This document shows positions 12,394 to 20,387 of a stretch of 24,604 bases of DNA, one piece after another. Under the pieces are notes generated by a model. That model was not told the DNA's origin. It saw only the letters and a program-made list of their open reading frames with translations, and ran no database searches. Position 1 is the first letter of the stretch, and every line of letters begins with the position of its first letter. The DNA comes from a virus: IMG/VR virus record IMGVR_UViG_3300008963_000031, positions 1-24,604 of that record, one strand, 5' to 3'. The position numbers and the translations under genes are program-made.

Positions 12394-12429
12394 GCAAAAG
12401 TTGGTAATGGAGCCATTACCAACTTTTGC
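12394..12429. promoter_or_regulatory. 36-bp palindrome between divergent late operons
   Basis: GCAAAAGTTGGTAATGG (12394-12410) and CCATTACCAACTTTTGC (12413-12429) are perfect complements with a 2-bp centre. The site lies 39 bp from the P start and 63 bp from the O start. In P2 relatives Ogr binds dyads near -55 of late promoters, and this is the best candidate here. The sequence does not show the P2 TGT-N12-ACA form. Possible -10 boxes are TAAGAT (minus strand, 12384-12389) and a poor one near 12461. Confidence 0.6.
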
Positions 12430-12492
12430 AGATCGTAATAAGCCGACTTTGCTTTTAGGCTAAACATATCAAGCAATAACGGTAACAAAACG

Positions 12493-13476
12493 ATGGCACT
12501 AGAAACCGGATACAAAATCATAGGGACAGCTGGCGATACTGTTGATGGTCGCGTGATTGATGAAAAGTGGCTTAAGCAACTGGTTAAGAACTACAGCACG
12601 GATAAGTATGTAGCTGTTATAAATCTCAATCATTGGAATCCTAAATGGTATGGCACCTACGGAAAGGTGTTATCCGTAAAGCTAACCAAGAACGATGAAG
12701 GGAAAGTTTGCGTAGCTGCAAACATAGAACCTAATCAAAAGCTAATTGATATTGCTCGTGAAGAAATTCTATTTACCTCAATGGAAATCGATCCAGATTT
12801 TCAAAAGAGTGGCGAGGCATACCTTATTGGCCTAGCCGTTACCCCTAAGCCGGCATCTGTTGGCACTGAACAAATTTCATTCTCTAGCGAACCGCTACAG
12901 AACTACCACACCACCGATTTCTATCAGTTCGATTTTACGGACATGGCAGAACCTGACCAGGACACACAAGAAGGCAAGTTCAGAACCTGGTTAAAAAAAT
13001 TCATGACAGATTCAGAAAATCAAGAAGAGGAACCACCAATGAGCGGAAGCGGCGTTGATGAAAAAAAACTAGAGGAACTGACAACCCAGCTTTCCTCGTT
13101 AACAGCATTGCTAAGCAAACAGTTTAGCACTGAGAACACCCCACCTAAATCTAGTGACGATGCGGTTAAGCTAACGGAGCAGTTAGCCCCTATTTTGGAA
13201 AAACACGGTATCAAGCTCTCTATTGAACAGCCTAAGTCTGACTCTGAACGAATCGATGACCTATTTAGCAAGATCGATGAATTGGGCAAAAAGCTAGGTA
13301 ACGAACCTGACAAAGAAAAACAGCCAGGTGATCAAGCAGACAAAAAGCAGCTAGAAGAACTTCAGCAGCAAATCAGCAAGATTAGCGAAACTCTGAATCT
13401 GGCAATCAATGGCGAGAAACCAGGCACTGACGCTGGCGAACAAGCTAACGGTAAAGACGACGATAGCTTCGTTTAA
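12493..13476 (+). CDS. O: Capsid scaffold and prohead protease (gpO)
   Basis: 327 residues, against 284 for P2 gpO. The N-terminal half is the serine protease: likely triad D18, H47 (INLNHWNP) and S96 (LFTSMEID), with the GLAVTPKPASVGTE stretch typical of the family. The C-terminal half is highly charged, Gln/Glu/Lys-rich and coiled-coil-like with low-complexity repeats of ELQQQISKI type, the scaffold that shapes the procapsid. It cleaves itself, capsid protein N and perhaps portal Q. The ATG at 12493 has only a weak ribosome site. It opens the plus-strand late operon. Confidence 0.93.
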   Translation: MALETGYKIIGTAGDTVDGRVIDEKWLKQLVKNYSTDKYVAVINLNHWNPKWYGTYGKVLSVKLTKNDEGKVCVAANIEPNQKLIDIAREEILFTSMEIDPDFQKSGEAYLIGLAVTPKPASVGTEQISFSSEPLQNYHTTDFYQFDFTDMAEPDQDTQEGKFRTWLKKFMTDSENQEEEPPMSGSGVDEKKLEELTTQLSSLTALLSKQFSTENTPPKSSDDAVKLTEQLAPILEKHGIKLSIEQPKSDSERIDDLFSKIDELGKKLGNEPDKEKQPGDQADKKQLEELQQQISKISETLNLAINGEKPGTDAGEQANGKDDDSFV

Positions 13477-13503
13477 CAATCAATCAAAATAGGAGCTTAA
13501 ACG

Positions 13504-14823
13504 ATGGCTTTTAAATCTACTGAATTATCTAAAGCAATTCGCGCTTATTGCGATGGCATGGCCTTATCATTTGGTGTTGATACCACAAAAGAAATGTTCG
13601 ATGTCACACCACCAAAAGAAATCAAACTTCGTGAAGCTATCATCGAAGGCAGCGAGTTCTTAAAGAAAATCAACGTAATGGACGTTGATCAAACTGAAGG
13701 CGATGCAGTCACGGTTGGCACCGACGAAATGGCAACAGGTCGCGCAGCACTTGACGATGGACGTTTTCAAGGCGCTGGCGTAGGCATGACCGGTAACGCC
13801 TACAAGCTGCAAGAAACAGACACGATGGTAAAAATGTCTTGGTTACAACAGGCCGCCTGGATTAATGCCGGTTCACAAGGTCAGTTTAACCGCTTAGTTG
13901 CTTCCTACACTAATCAACAAATTGCCGCGGATATTGTAAAGGTTGGCTGGAATGGCCGCGAAGCAAAACGACCTACTGACCCTAGCACATACCCACTAGG
14001 ACAAGACGTTAACGAAGGCTGGCAAGCGCACGTTGAACGTCTTGCACCTGAACAAATCGTAAAAGATGACGGCGAAGGCAACCCTATTTACTTTGACCCT
14101 GAAGGCACTAAAGACGCCGACGGTAAACCGTTGTACACCTACAAGACGCTTGACGCGATGGCCAGCGATCTAATTAACAGTGTGTTAGCACCAAAATATC
14201 GTAGCTCACCTGACCTGGTTGTTTTGGTTGGCCATGATTTGATCGCAGCAGCGCAATACAAGTTGTATAGCGAAGCAGATAAACCAAGTGAACATAACGA
14301 TGCTCAAAAGCTAGATAAATCTATTGCTGGCCGACCTGCTTATGTTCCGGCTTACTTCCCTGGTAATCGTATGGTTGTTACATCATACAAAAACCTATCT
14401 GTATATAACCACCGCGGTACTAAGCGCCGTAAAGTACGAGACAACGACGACAAAGCACGTATGGAATCTACTTACTGGCGTATGGAAGATTACATGGTTG
14501 AACGCTTGGATAAATACGCGGCGTTTGATGAAGACTCTGTCGTTATTGGCTCATCTACTGAAGCGCCAGCAGCACCAACCATTACAACACCGCCAGCAGA
14601 TCAAAGCGTAGCTATTGGTGCAACAGCAACGTTCTCTGTTGTAGCTGAAAACGCCGACTCTTACGAATGGCGCCTAGATAACGATGTTATCGGCGATAGT
14701 TCAGCAAACGCTGATATCGATACAACGGGCATGACTGCCGGCGATTACACAGTGAAAGTAACTTGTATGGGCGAAGGCGGCAGCAAAGAAGCAACCGCAA
14801 CGTTAACTGTAACGTCCGCTTAA
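13504..14823 (+). CDS. N: Major capsid protein (gpN) with C-terminal Ig-like domain
   Basis: 439 residues, against 357 for P2 gpN. Residues 1-350 follow the P2-type HK97-fold capsid: KFLKKINVMDVD-like early segment, MSWLQQAAWINAG, then PDLVVLVGHDLIAA and VPAYFPGNRMVVTSYKNLSVY, ending with YMVERLDKYAAFDE. From about residue 355 there is an added domain: Ala/Pro/Thr linker, PADQSVAIGATATFSV, an ADSYEWRLD strand with the core Trp, and DYTVKVTCMG-EATATLTVT at the end. This is the layout of an Ig-like fold. Such domains on capsids or tails usually sit outside the particle and may bind surfaces weakly. A strong AGGAG precedes the ATG. Cleavage by gpO near the N-terminus is expected. Confidence 0.95.
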   Translation: MAFKSTELSKAIRAYCDGMALSFGVDTTKEMFDVTPPKEIKLREAIIEGSEFLKKINVMDVDQTEGDAVTVGTDEMATGRAALDDGRFQGAGVGMTGNAYKLQETDTMVKMSWLQQAAWINAGSQGQFNRLVASYTNQQIAADIVKVGWNGREAKRPTDPSTYPLGQDVNEGWQAHVERLAPEQIVKDDGEGNPIYFDPEGTKDADGKPLYTYKTLDAMASDLINSVLAPKYRSSPDLVVLVGHDLIAAAQYKLYSEADKPSEHNDAQKLDKSIAGRPAYVPAYFPGNRMVVTSYKNLSVYNHRGTKRRKVRDNDDKARMESTYWRMEDYMVERLDKYAAFDEDSVVIGSSTEAPAAPTITTPPADQSVAIGATATFSVVAENADSYEWRLDNDVIGDSSANADIDTTGMTAGDYTVKVTCMGEGGSKEATATLTVTSA

Positions 14824-14841
14824 CCGTAGGAGAATAGCCAC

Positions 14842-15564
14842 ATGGTATCACCAATGCAGCGTAGAAGAATGCGACTTGATGCGGAGCGAAAAGCAAAATC
14901 CGCAGGTGTTCAAGCGAGTAATACAGCAAGCGATAACAACCAAAAGTCGGGGAGTTCTACCAATGCTTGGGATCTCGTTAGAAGCACAATTGATGCTGAT
15001 ATTAAGCAGCTAAAGAAAATTAAACCTTTAGCTCAAAAAATCGAATACAAACAAAAAGTGATCGAGAACTATCAGCCTTATCTAACACGAAGTGACATTC
15101 CTGTTGATATCAAAATGCTTTTGATGGTGTGGCTATTCGACATTGGCAAGATTGGAGACGCAATAACAATCTGCATCGATGCGATAGAGAAGGGCTACAA
15201 AATGCCAGACTTTATCAAATCATCATCACCGGAGTTCTTAGCAGATACCGTCTTCGATTGGTCGGAAAAACAGTTTAAGGCCGGTCATTCTGCCGCGCCT
15301 TATTTTGACCAAGTATTCAAGCTAGTTACTGAAAAGTTCAACACCTACGAAGTCATCAAAGCTAAGTATTACAAACTGGCTGGCTTGATGGCACTTGGTA
15401 AGCATGGCGCTCATCCTCGCCACGTATCAGAGCCAGAGCGATTAAAAACCGCATTGGCCATGTTTACCAAGGCCGATCAAATTTACGACCGCGCCGGCGT
15501 TGGAACACGCATTGCTGAGATTAACAAACGTTTGGCCATTCTTATGATTGACCACAACGATTAA
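14842..15564 (+). CDS. M: Terminase small subunit (gpM)
   Basis: 240 residues (P2 gpM: 247). It begins with the basic start typical of the family (SPMQRRRMRLDAERKA), then helical segments, and contains LLMVWLFDIGKIGDAI, DTVFDWSEKQFKAGHSAAPYFDQVF and ARHV-type sequence near the end. It recognises cos DNA and directs gpP to the cut site. AGGAG lies nine bases upstream of the ATG. The gene sits in the invariant O-N-M-L order. The GKHGAHPRHVSEPERLKTA segment near 195 keeps the family pattern. Confidence 0.93.
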   Translation: MVSPMQRRRMRLDAERKAKSAGVQASNTASDNNQKSGSSTNAWDLVRSTIDADIKQLKKIKPLAQKIEYKQKVIENYQPYLTRSDIPVDIKMLLMVWLFDIGKIGDAITICIDAIEKGYKMPDFIKSSSPEFLADTVFDWSEKQFKAGHSAAPYFDQVFKLVTEKFNTYEVIKAKYYKLAGLMALGKHGAHPRHVSEPERLKTALAMFTKADQIYDRAGVGTRIAEINKRLAILMIDHND

Positions 15565-15592
15565 AGACTCCCAACCCCACCGCGGCATAGTG

Positions 15593-15631
15593 GGAAATAA
15601 CAATAGCCAAGGGGCATAGGGTGTTATTTCC
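15593..15631 (+). other. Long-range inverted repeat between M and L
   Basis: GGAAATAACA (15593-15602) and TGTTATTTCC (15622-15631) pair perfectly, with a small GCC/GGC stem in the 19-nt loop. CCCAC/GTGGG just before it can form an alternative stem. No T tract follows. It is probably an mRNA structure or an internal control site in the late operon, because this is the only sizeable gap (99 bp) between O and the tail genes. Confidence 0.5.
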
Positions 15632-15663
15632 ATCAACTATCGCCGCCCTATTACGAGGTGTGT

Positions 15664-16131
15664 ATGACACGTTTTCAACATCAAAAAGAAGCAGATAGCA
15701 GTTATCCAGATGAGATCCAAACGCCAGAGTTTTGGCCAAACATCAGTATGTCTGACTTTCAAAATATTAAACGCATACCCACTGAATACGATGCTGGCCA
15801 GCAGCGTAACGCATTAGTCCGAGCGATTAATAACACAATCATTGAGTTAGGCGCCTGGGAACAAAGCCAGATACAGGCCGGAAAAACCAATGCTAATCAA
15901 TGTGGCCAGATTATCGACGGAAAAGGCGCTGCGGAATCTCTGTTCATTTCCGCAGTGTACGACTTAGCCAAAGCAACACTGTTAACGCACTTCAAAACAG
16001 TTAACCGCCGTGAAGAAGCGAATAACGAAGCCAAAGAAGAACGCAGCACATACGATGAATTGGTGCGCGAGTGGCAACGTTCAGTACGCGGCATTTTAGA
16101 AATCAGTTCAGCATCAGTATTACTGCTATGA
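15664..16131 (+). CDS. L: Head completion/stabilisation protein (gpL)
   Basis: 155 residues if it starts at the ATG at 15664 with GAGG five bases upstream; a GTG two codons earlier overlaps the ribosome site. Family features: PEFWPNISMSDFQNIKRIPTEY near the start, a QQRNALVRAINNTIIELGAWEQ helix, and a YDLAKATLLTHFKTVNRREEANN segment. gpL closes the filled head and joins head to tail. Its TGA overlaps the next ATG. Confidence 0.9.
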   Translation: MTRFQHQKEADSSYPDEIQTPEFWPNISMSDFQNIKRIPTEYDAGQQRNALVRAINNTIIELGAWEQSQIQAGKTNANQCGQIIDGKGAAESLFISAVYDLAKATLLTHFKTVNRREEANNEAKEERSTYDELVREWQRSVRGILEISSASVLLL

Positions 16132-16637
16132 GTAGCATTGAATCTAACAGCATCAGTTACATGCAAGAGCTAGGTAACGATATAGCCAACTATATTGACC
16201 GCGTACTAGGCAGCTCAGGCAAAGATAAGTTTGATGCTTATATGACTGAAGGAAACATGATCCCCATGTTTAAAGATATGGGCGATGGGATGCTAATTGG
16301 CCAGTTTCGTTACACCGCCGTTTTCAGTATCGAAGATATGCCAACAACCAAAATTGATCCATACGTTGTTATGGCGCGAGTCATGGCCTGGATAACCGAT
16401 TATGACCGAGAACGCGAGAAACATAATTTAAAAGCGCCGTTGGTCAACATCGATGCTTATAACAACGGAACGCTAGCAGACATGGAAATTACATCCGAGT
16501 TTGTCGAAAGCATTACCGCCAAGTTAGCGCCAGATGGTGAAACAGGAGATATCACTTTCGCTGGCAAAGAATGGAACGTTCAGCCCTACGTTGTGTACGT
16601 AGCCGAAGATGGCGAGGTCATGCCAAACGATGCTTAA
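16128..16637 (+). CDS. R: Tail completion protein (gpR)
   Basis: 169 residues from the ATG at 16128, which overlaps the L stop as ATGA. Features fitting P2 gpR are an alternating strand region GMLIGQFRYTAVFSIEDMP, the VMARVMAWITDYDRERE helix and a DMEITSEFVESITA stretch. The family is needed to finish the tail at its head-proximal end. It has the typical late-gene place between L and S. P2 gpR is 155 residues. Confidence 0.85.
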   Translation: MSSIESNSISYMQELGNDIANYIDRVLGSSGKDKFDAYMTEGNMIPMFKDMGDGMLIGQFRYTAVFSIEDMPTTKIDPYVVMARVMAWITDYDREREKHNLKAPLVNIDAYNNGTLADMEITSEFVESITAKLAPDGETGDITFAGKEWNVQPYVVYVAEDGEVMPNDA

Positions 16638-17316
16638 TGTTGAAGTTTCGCAAGCACAGATGCAGCAAGCTATTAACACGTTAAAGCTTGCCAGGTTAAC
16701 ACCGGCTAAAAAACGCCGAGTATTACGCCGCGTTGGTAAAGCAGTTATCCGTGACGCAAAACAAAACATACGCAAACAACAAGACATCCACGGCAAAGCC
16801 TTTGAAAAACGCAAAGGACGTTCCAAAAAGAAGCTGCTTAAAAACTTAGCTAGGCCACTTTCCGAAAAGGTTTTGAATGATCGCGTTCGCGTTGATTACT
16901 TCAAGAATAAAGGCGCTGGCCGAATTGCTTACGAACAGCAACACGGCGTTGCGGAAAATTGGACAGCAGACCGGCTGAAAAAAGTTCGCAGCAAAAGCAG
17001 CGAAGACTCAGCCAAGCAGTACAAAGAGCCGGCGACTAGGCAGCAAGCAAAACGCTTGATTGATGCTGGCTTTACCATTCGCCGCAAAAGCGGAAAAGGT
17101 AGAAAAAAGCCTAGCGTTAGATGGATCACCGACAACTTAACCCAAGGGCAATTTGGCGCAATCTATCGCGAGCTAACAGGGGATAAGCCTAAGAAGTCAT
17201 GGAAGATTCAACCACCTTCACGCGAGTTCTTAGGCATGAGTGATAAAGAAGCTCAGAAGCTATTAGCCGACGAGTTAACCAAACAACTAACAGGATCGAA
17301 ACATGGCTCTAGGTAA
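16630..17316 (+). CDS. S: Tail completion protein (gpS)
   Basis: 228 residues, longer than P2 gpS (150). The start is taken at the ATG at 16630, overlapping R by 8 bp; the frame is open from 16609 but lacks a ribosome site there. Family pattern: LTPAKKRRVLRRVGKAVIRDAKQNIRKQ, then the very basic KAFEKRKGRSKKK stretch, then GRIAYEQQHGV. The C-terminal extension (from about 130) continues basic with PSVRWITDNLTQGQFGAIYRE and ends acidic-to-basic. HP1-type phages commonly have such longer S homologues. It helps join tail to head. The end overlaps the sheath gene by 14 bp. Confidence 0.85.
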   Translation: MLNVEVSQAQMQQAINTLKLARLTPAKKRRVLRRVGKAVIRDAKQNIRKQQDIHGKAFEKRKGRSKKKLLKNLARPLSEKVLNDRVRVDYFKNKGAGRIAYEQQHGVAENWTADRLKKVRSKSSEDSAKQYKEPATRQQAKRLIDAGFTIRRKSGKGRKKPSVRWITDNLTQGQFGAIYRELTGDKPKKSWKIQPPSREFLGMSDKEAQKLLADELTKQLTGSKHGSR

Positions 17317-18469
17317 AGTTCAGGTTGATAACATCAACCAATATCAGAGTGAACCAGACGAGGTAGAACGCCGCTTTGTTTTTATTGGCAAAACCTCAAT
17401 TTCATCTCTACACAATAAAGTAACCGCAGTTAATGCCGGCACCGATTTTGACACTCTCTTTAGCGAAGTGGCGGAGGGTTCAACACCGGATAGCGACTCA
17501 TACGCTTATAAGGATTTGGTTGCTGCACAATTAAATGCAGGTCAAAACTGGACAGCTGCATTTATTGGCCTTCCTGACGATGGAATTTGGACTGACGCTT
17601 TAGATTTAGCAATTCAATTAAATAGCTATGAGGCCGCGGTCATTAGTGACCCTGTATCCGCAATAGAAGATCTAGAAGCTGCTAAATCCAAAATGGCAGA
17701 GGTTCAATCAAAAAAAGCGCAATACATGTTTACCATGATGCGAACAAAACCGATTGATGGCAATCCTGACCCTGAAGCAACAGAAAGCCAAGATTGGCCA
17801 GCTTATGTTACTTCACTTGCTGAACTGGTCGATGGTTTTGTGTCTGAACGCGTTATGTGTATCCCAACGCTATTCGAAAATGATCTAGGCATCTTAGCTG
17901 GCCGTTTATGTGACCGAACAGTAACCGTTGCCGATTCACCAATGCGAACCAAAACAGGGACGCTTATTGGCATGGGTTCAGCAAGCACAGATAAAACCGG
18001 TGCAGTTATGCCAGATACTATCTTTGCTGAGTTAGACGCGTTGAGCTTCAGCGTTCCTCAGACCTACCCTGGCGAGAAAGGTTGGTACTGGGCGGACGGC
18101 AACACATTTGATCTACAAACCGGTGATTACAAGCTAATCGAAAACCTACGTGTTGTTTTAAAAGCATGCCGCAAGGTTTACGCAATTGCGATTCCAACCA
18201 TTGCCGACCGTTCGCTAAACAGTTCGCCTCAAAGCAACGAGAAACACAAAGGCATTTACCGCAAGCCACTTTTGATTATGTCCAAAGCGACTCAAATCAA
18301 CGGCACACCGTTCCCAGGGGAAATTTACCCACCTGGCGACAATGCGATTGAGATCAACTGGATGTCGATGTTTAAGGTGAACATTTACATCACCGTTCGC
18401 CCATACAACAGCCCTAAAGATATTACGGTAGGCGTTGGGATTGATTTAAGCGTTAACGAAGAAGGATAA
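17303..18469 (+). CDS. Contractile tail sheath protein (DUF2586 type)
   Basis: 388 residues from the ATG at 17303 with AGGA upstream. The sequence matches the DUF2586 sheath of HP1/K139-type phages rather than P2 FI: VERRFVFIGKTSI near the start, the central LAGRLCDRTVTVADSPMRTKTG, then VVLKACRKVYAIAIPTIADRSLN, and the conserved C-terminal PPGDNAIEINWMSMFKVNIYITVRP strand. It forms the contractile outer tube. Unlike P2, where FI lies downstream of the fibre genes, here it follows S directly, the HP1-like order. Confidence 0.85.
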   Translation: MALGKVQVDNINQYQSEPDEVERRFVFIGKTSISSLHNKVTAVNAGTDFDTLFSEVAEGSTPDSDSYAYKDLVAAQLNAGQNWTAAFIGLPDDGIWTDALDLAIQLNSYEAAVISDPVSAIEDLEAAKSKMAEVQSKKAQYMFTMMRTKPIDGNPDPEATESQDWPAYVTSLAELVDGFVSERVMCIPTLFENDLGILAGRLCDRTVTVADSPMRTKTGTLIGMGSASTDKTGAVMPDTIFAELDALSFSVPQTYPGEKGWYWADGNTFDLQTGDYKLIENLRVVLKACRKVYAIAIPTIADRSLNSSPQSNEKHKGIYRKPLLIMSKATQINGTPFPGEIYPPGDNAIEINWMSMFKVNIYITVRPYNSPKDITVGVGIDLSVNEEG

Positions 18470-18473
18470 CAAC

Positions 18474-18932
18474 ATGCCTCAGTTTTCTGGTTTAGAAGTT
18501 GATGTCTCAGTAGGTGATAAAGACATCACAGTTAAGAAAGTAACGGTATCCATTACCGACAACTCAAAAACGGCCACATCGAAAGGTGTACCAGACGGAC
18601 GTTTACCAGGCAGTGTCGAAGGTACGGTCACGTTTGAAATGGATACGTACAACTTCAACATTTATTCGGACATGGCAAAGAATGCCGGCTCCTGGCGCGG
18701 TATCGAACCATTCGACTTTATGGCTTACATGAAGAAAGCCGGTAGCGACCTATCACTAAAAATCGAAGCGTTTGGTTTAGCACCGAAGCTAACCGACCTA
18801 TTAGATGCCGACACAGACAGCGAAGATGGGCTAGTTCATAAAATTGAACATGATATTACGAGTTCAGATTTTGTACGCGTTAACGGTGTTCCAATCCTGA
18901 AAGAGAGCGAAACCGAGCACATTAGCAACTAA
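18474..18932 (+). CDS. Tail tube protein (DUF2597 type)
   Basis: 152 residues, with AAGGA seven bases before the ATG. It has a strand-rich sequence starting MPQFSGLEVDV, with TVKKVTVSITDNSKTATSKG, VEGTVTFEMDTYNF and DFMAYMKKAGSDLSLKIEAFG, as in DUF2597 proteins paired with DUF2586 sheaths. It forms the inner tube through which DNA passes. It lies 4 bp after the sheath gene. Confidence 0.85.
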   Translation: MPQFSGLEVDVSVGDKDITVKKVTVSITDNSKTATSKGVPDGRLPGSVEGTVTFEMDTYNFNIYSDMAKNAGSWRGIEPFDFMAYMKKAGSDLSLKIEAFGLAPKLTDLLDADTDSEDGLVHKIEHDITSSDFVRVNGVPILKESETEHISN

Positions 18933-18953
18933 TAACAATAAGGAGCGTCAGTT

Positions 18954-19283
18954 GTGCTTCAAAACATTTCAGACAAGTTGAATGAGAGTTCAACGTTATT
19001 GATTGTCGTAGCACTTGGTTTTCTAGCAAGCATTTTAAGGACAGAAGAACACACATTCCGCTCAGTGATTACGGGCGTTGTTTTTGCTGGCTTTGTTGCT
19101 TATGCAGCCAACCTGGGACTAATTGGATTAACCGCTATCTATGAAAATCAGAGGATCGTTATTGTTGGTTGTTTGACATACCTCAACCGCTACGTTCTGG
19201 AAGTCATAAACAAGTTTGGGGAAAGCTTTGCTAACAACCCTAAGCAAGCGATAGCAAACATTAAGGAGCTTTGGAAGCGATGA
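18954..19283 (+). CDS. Holin (LydA-like)
   Basis: 109 residues from a GTG at 18954 with AGGAG eight bases upstream. Three hydrophobic stretches: LLIVVALGFLASIL, VITGVVFAGFVAYAANLGLIGL and a weaker one at IVIVGCLTYLNRYVLEVI. A charged tail ends in KELWKR. The pattern and the position directly before the endolysin (ATGA overlap) fit a LydA-type holin that opens the inner membrane at lysis time. Confidence 0.8.
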   Translation: MLQNISDKLNESSTLLIVVALGFLASILRTEEHTFRSVITGVVFAGFVAYAANLGLIGLTAIYENQRIVIVGCLTYLNRYVLEVINKFGESFANNPKQAIANIKELWKR

Positions 19284-19819
19284 AGAAAGTAGCAATTGTG
19301 GTTGGCCATTGGCCAACGTCTATAGATGGCGGCGCGTACAACGACGATTTAAAAATCTCAGAGTTCGATTTCAACAACCCGTTAGCGGCTTTGGTTTGCG
19401 AAAGATTGCGACAACATAACGTATTGCCTGTTTTGATGTATCGCGAAACCTACGACAACTTACCAGATCAAATTAATCAAACAAACGTTGATGTTTGCGC
19501 GGAGTTGCATTGTAACGCTCACAACGGTTCAACTTCCGGTGCAGAGGTACTTTATTACTACAACTCAGCAAACGGCAAGCGTCTTGCTGAATGTATTCAA
19601 CCTCGATTAGTTGCATGTATGGGAGAAAGTGACCGAGGCGTGAAACCTCGCCAGAAAGGGCAAGACGGCTATCACTTACTAGTTGGTACATCGATGCCAA
19701 CCGTTATTGTCGAGTCATTATTTATCGATAACACGCAGTCGTTAGAGCGCGGACTCGAAAGACGAGAGGCGTTAGCCGATGCAATAGCGCTTGGTATTGT
19801 TGAATTCTTAGAAGGCTAA
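19280..19819 (+). CDS. Endolysin, N-acetylmuramoyl-L-alanine amidase
   Basis: 179 residues from the ATG at 19280, overlapping the holin stop. The Amidase_3 fold is recognisable: VAIVVGHWP (zinc ligand H10), SEFDFNN (E28), AELHCNAHNG (H77) and TVIVESLFIDN (catalytic E145). It cuts the amide bond between MurNAc and L-Ala of peptidoglycan. No signal peptide, so release depends on the holin. The YNDDLKISEFDFNN segment is typical of phage rather than host forms. Confidence 0.9.
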   Translation: MKKVAIVVGHWPTSIDGGAYNDDLKISEFDFNNPLAALVCERLRQHNVLPVLMYRETYDNLPDQINQTNVDVCAELHCNAHNGSTSGAEVLYYYNSANGKRLAECIQPRLVACMGESDRGVKPRQKGQDGYHLLVGTSMPTVIVESLFIDNTQSLERGLERREALADAIALGIVEFLEG

Positions 19820-19822
19820 ATC

Positions 19823-20236
19823 GTGAACTTACTTTCATGGCCAAGAATCATAACCGCCGTTGTGCTCATCGGCTTTCTATATACGGCTTATAACGCCGTA
19901 TATAGCGCTGGCTATGAGTCAGCCTCGCTGAAGTATGAGCAGGACATGACCGAGCAAGCAGCAAGCTATCAACAACAACGAGAAGAAAAAGAGCAACAAG
20001 CTTACCAAGCTGGCCTAAAGGCCGCTAGTAACAGTGACAATGTCACGAAAATTTACGTACCTGTTGAGAAGGAGATCATTAAATATGTGTCCAAGCCGGT
20101 TGATACAACTTGCAATGCTGATTTCGTTGCTGAGTGGGTGCGAATCCACAACCAAGCTGCAAACCCAAGCAAGCACACCAGTACCGCCGGACGCATCGTT
20201 AATGATTCCGCCGCCGCAGGAACTAGCAGAAATTGA
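19823..20236 (+). CDS. Inner-membrane spanin (Rz-like)
   Basis: 137 residues from a GTG at 19823, 3 bp after the endolysin stop. A signal-anchor helix (IITAVVLIGFLYTAYNAVY, about 9-27) is followed by a Gln/Glu/Lys-rich coiled-coil region (30-70), then DNVTKIYVPVEKEIIKYVS and a Cys near 97 (TTCNADF). This is the i-spanin layout. It fuses inner and outer membrane together with its partner, whose gene starts inside this one in another frame (20085). Confidence 0.85.
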   Translation: MNLLSWPRIITAVVLIGFLYTAYNAVYSAGYESASLKYEQDMTEQAASYQQQREEKEQQAYQAGLKAASNSDNVTKIYVPVEKEIIKYVSKPVDTTCNADFVAEWVRIHNQAANPSKHTSTAGRIVNDSAAAGTSRN

Positions 20237-20387
20237 AGCAGTCGTCGTCGAACGTAACGACTTGCGCTTAGCGTTACCGACGATTTCAAACAACTATAAA
20301 ACTTATCACCTAATTAAAGAAAGGCTCATAGGTTTACAACAATACGTCACTATTTTGATGAACAAGGAAAAAGACGATGTCGAATAA
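20085..20387 (+). CDS. Outer-membrane lipoprotein spanin (Rz1-like), nested in Rz
   Basis: 100 residues from the ATG at 20085, chosen because AAGGAG lies ten bases upstream within Rz. It has a lipoprotein signal: LIQLAMLISLLSGC with the lipobox LSGC at 15-18, then a Pro-rich segment (ASTPVPPDASLMIPPP) typical of o-spanins. A helical C-terminus (QELAEIEAVVVERNDLRLALP and later LIGLQQYVTILMNK) is longer than in lambda Rz1. The first half overlaps Rz out of frame, and the end overlaps the tail chaperone by 11 bp. Confidence 0.85.
   Translation: MCPSRLIQLAMLISLLSGCESTTKLQTQASTPVPPDASLMIPPPQELAEIEAVVVERNDLRLALPTISNNYKTYHLIKERLIGLQQYVTILMNKEKDDVE

Noticed and set aside
13020-13313. Open frame opposite the scaffold gene, and similar frames opposite the tape measure (22742-23371)
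   Set aside because: They are antisense shadows of strongly recognised genes, with low-complexity or unlikely composition and no ribosome sites.
20015-20293. Antisense frames over Rz/Rz1
   Set aside because: The double coding on the plus strand (Rz plus nested Rz1) explains the open frames. No ribosome sites are seen for the antisense ones.
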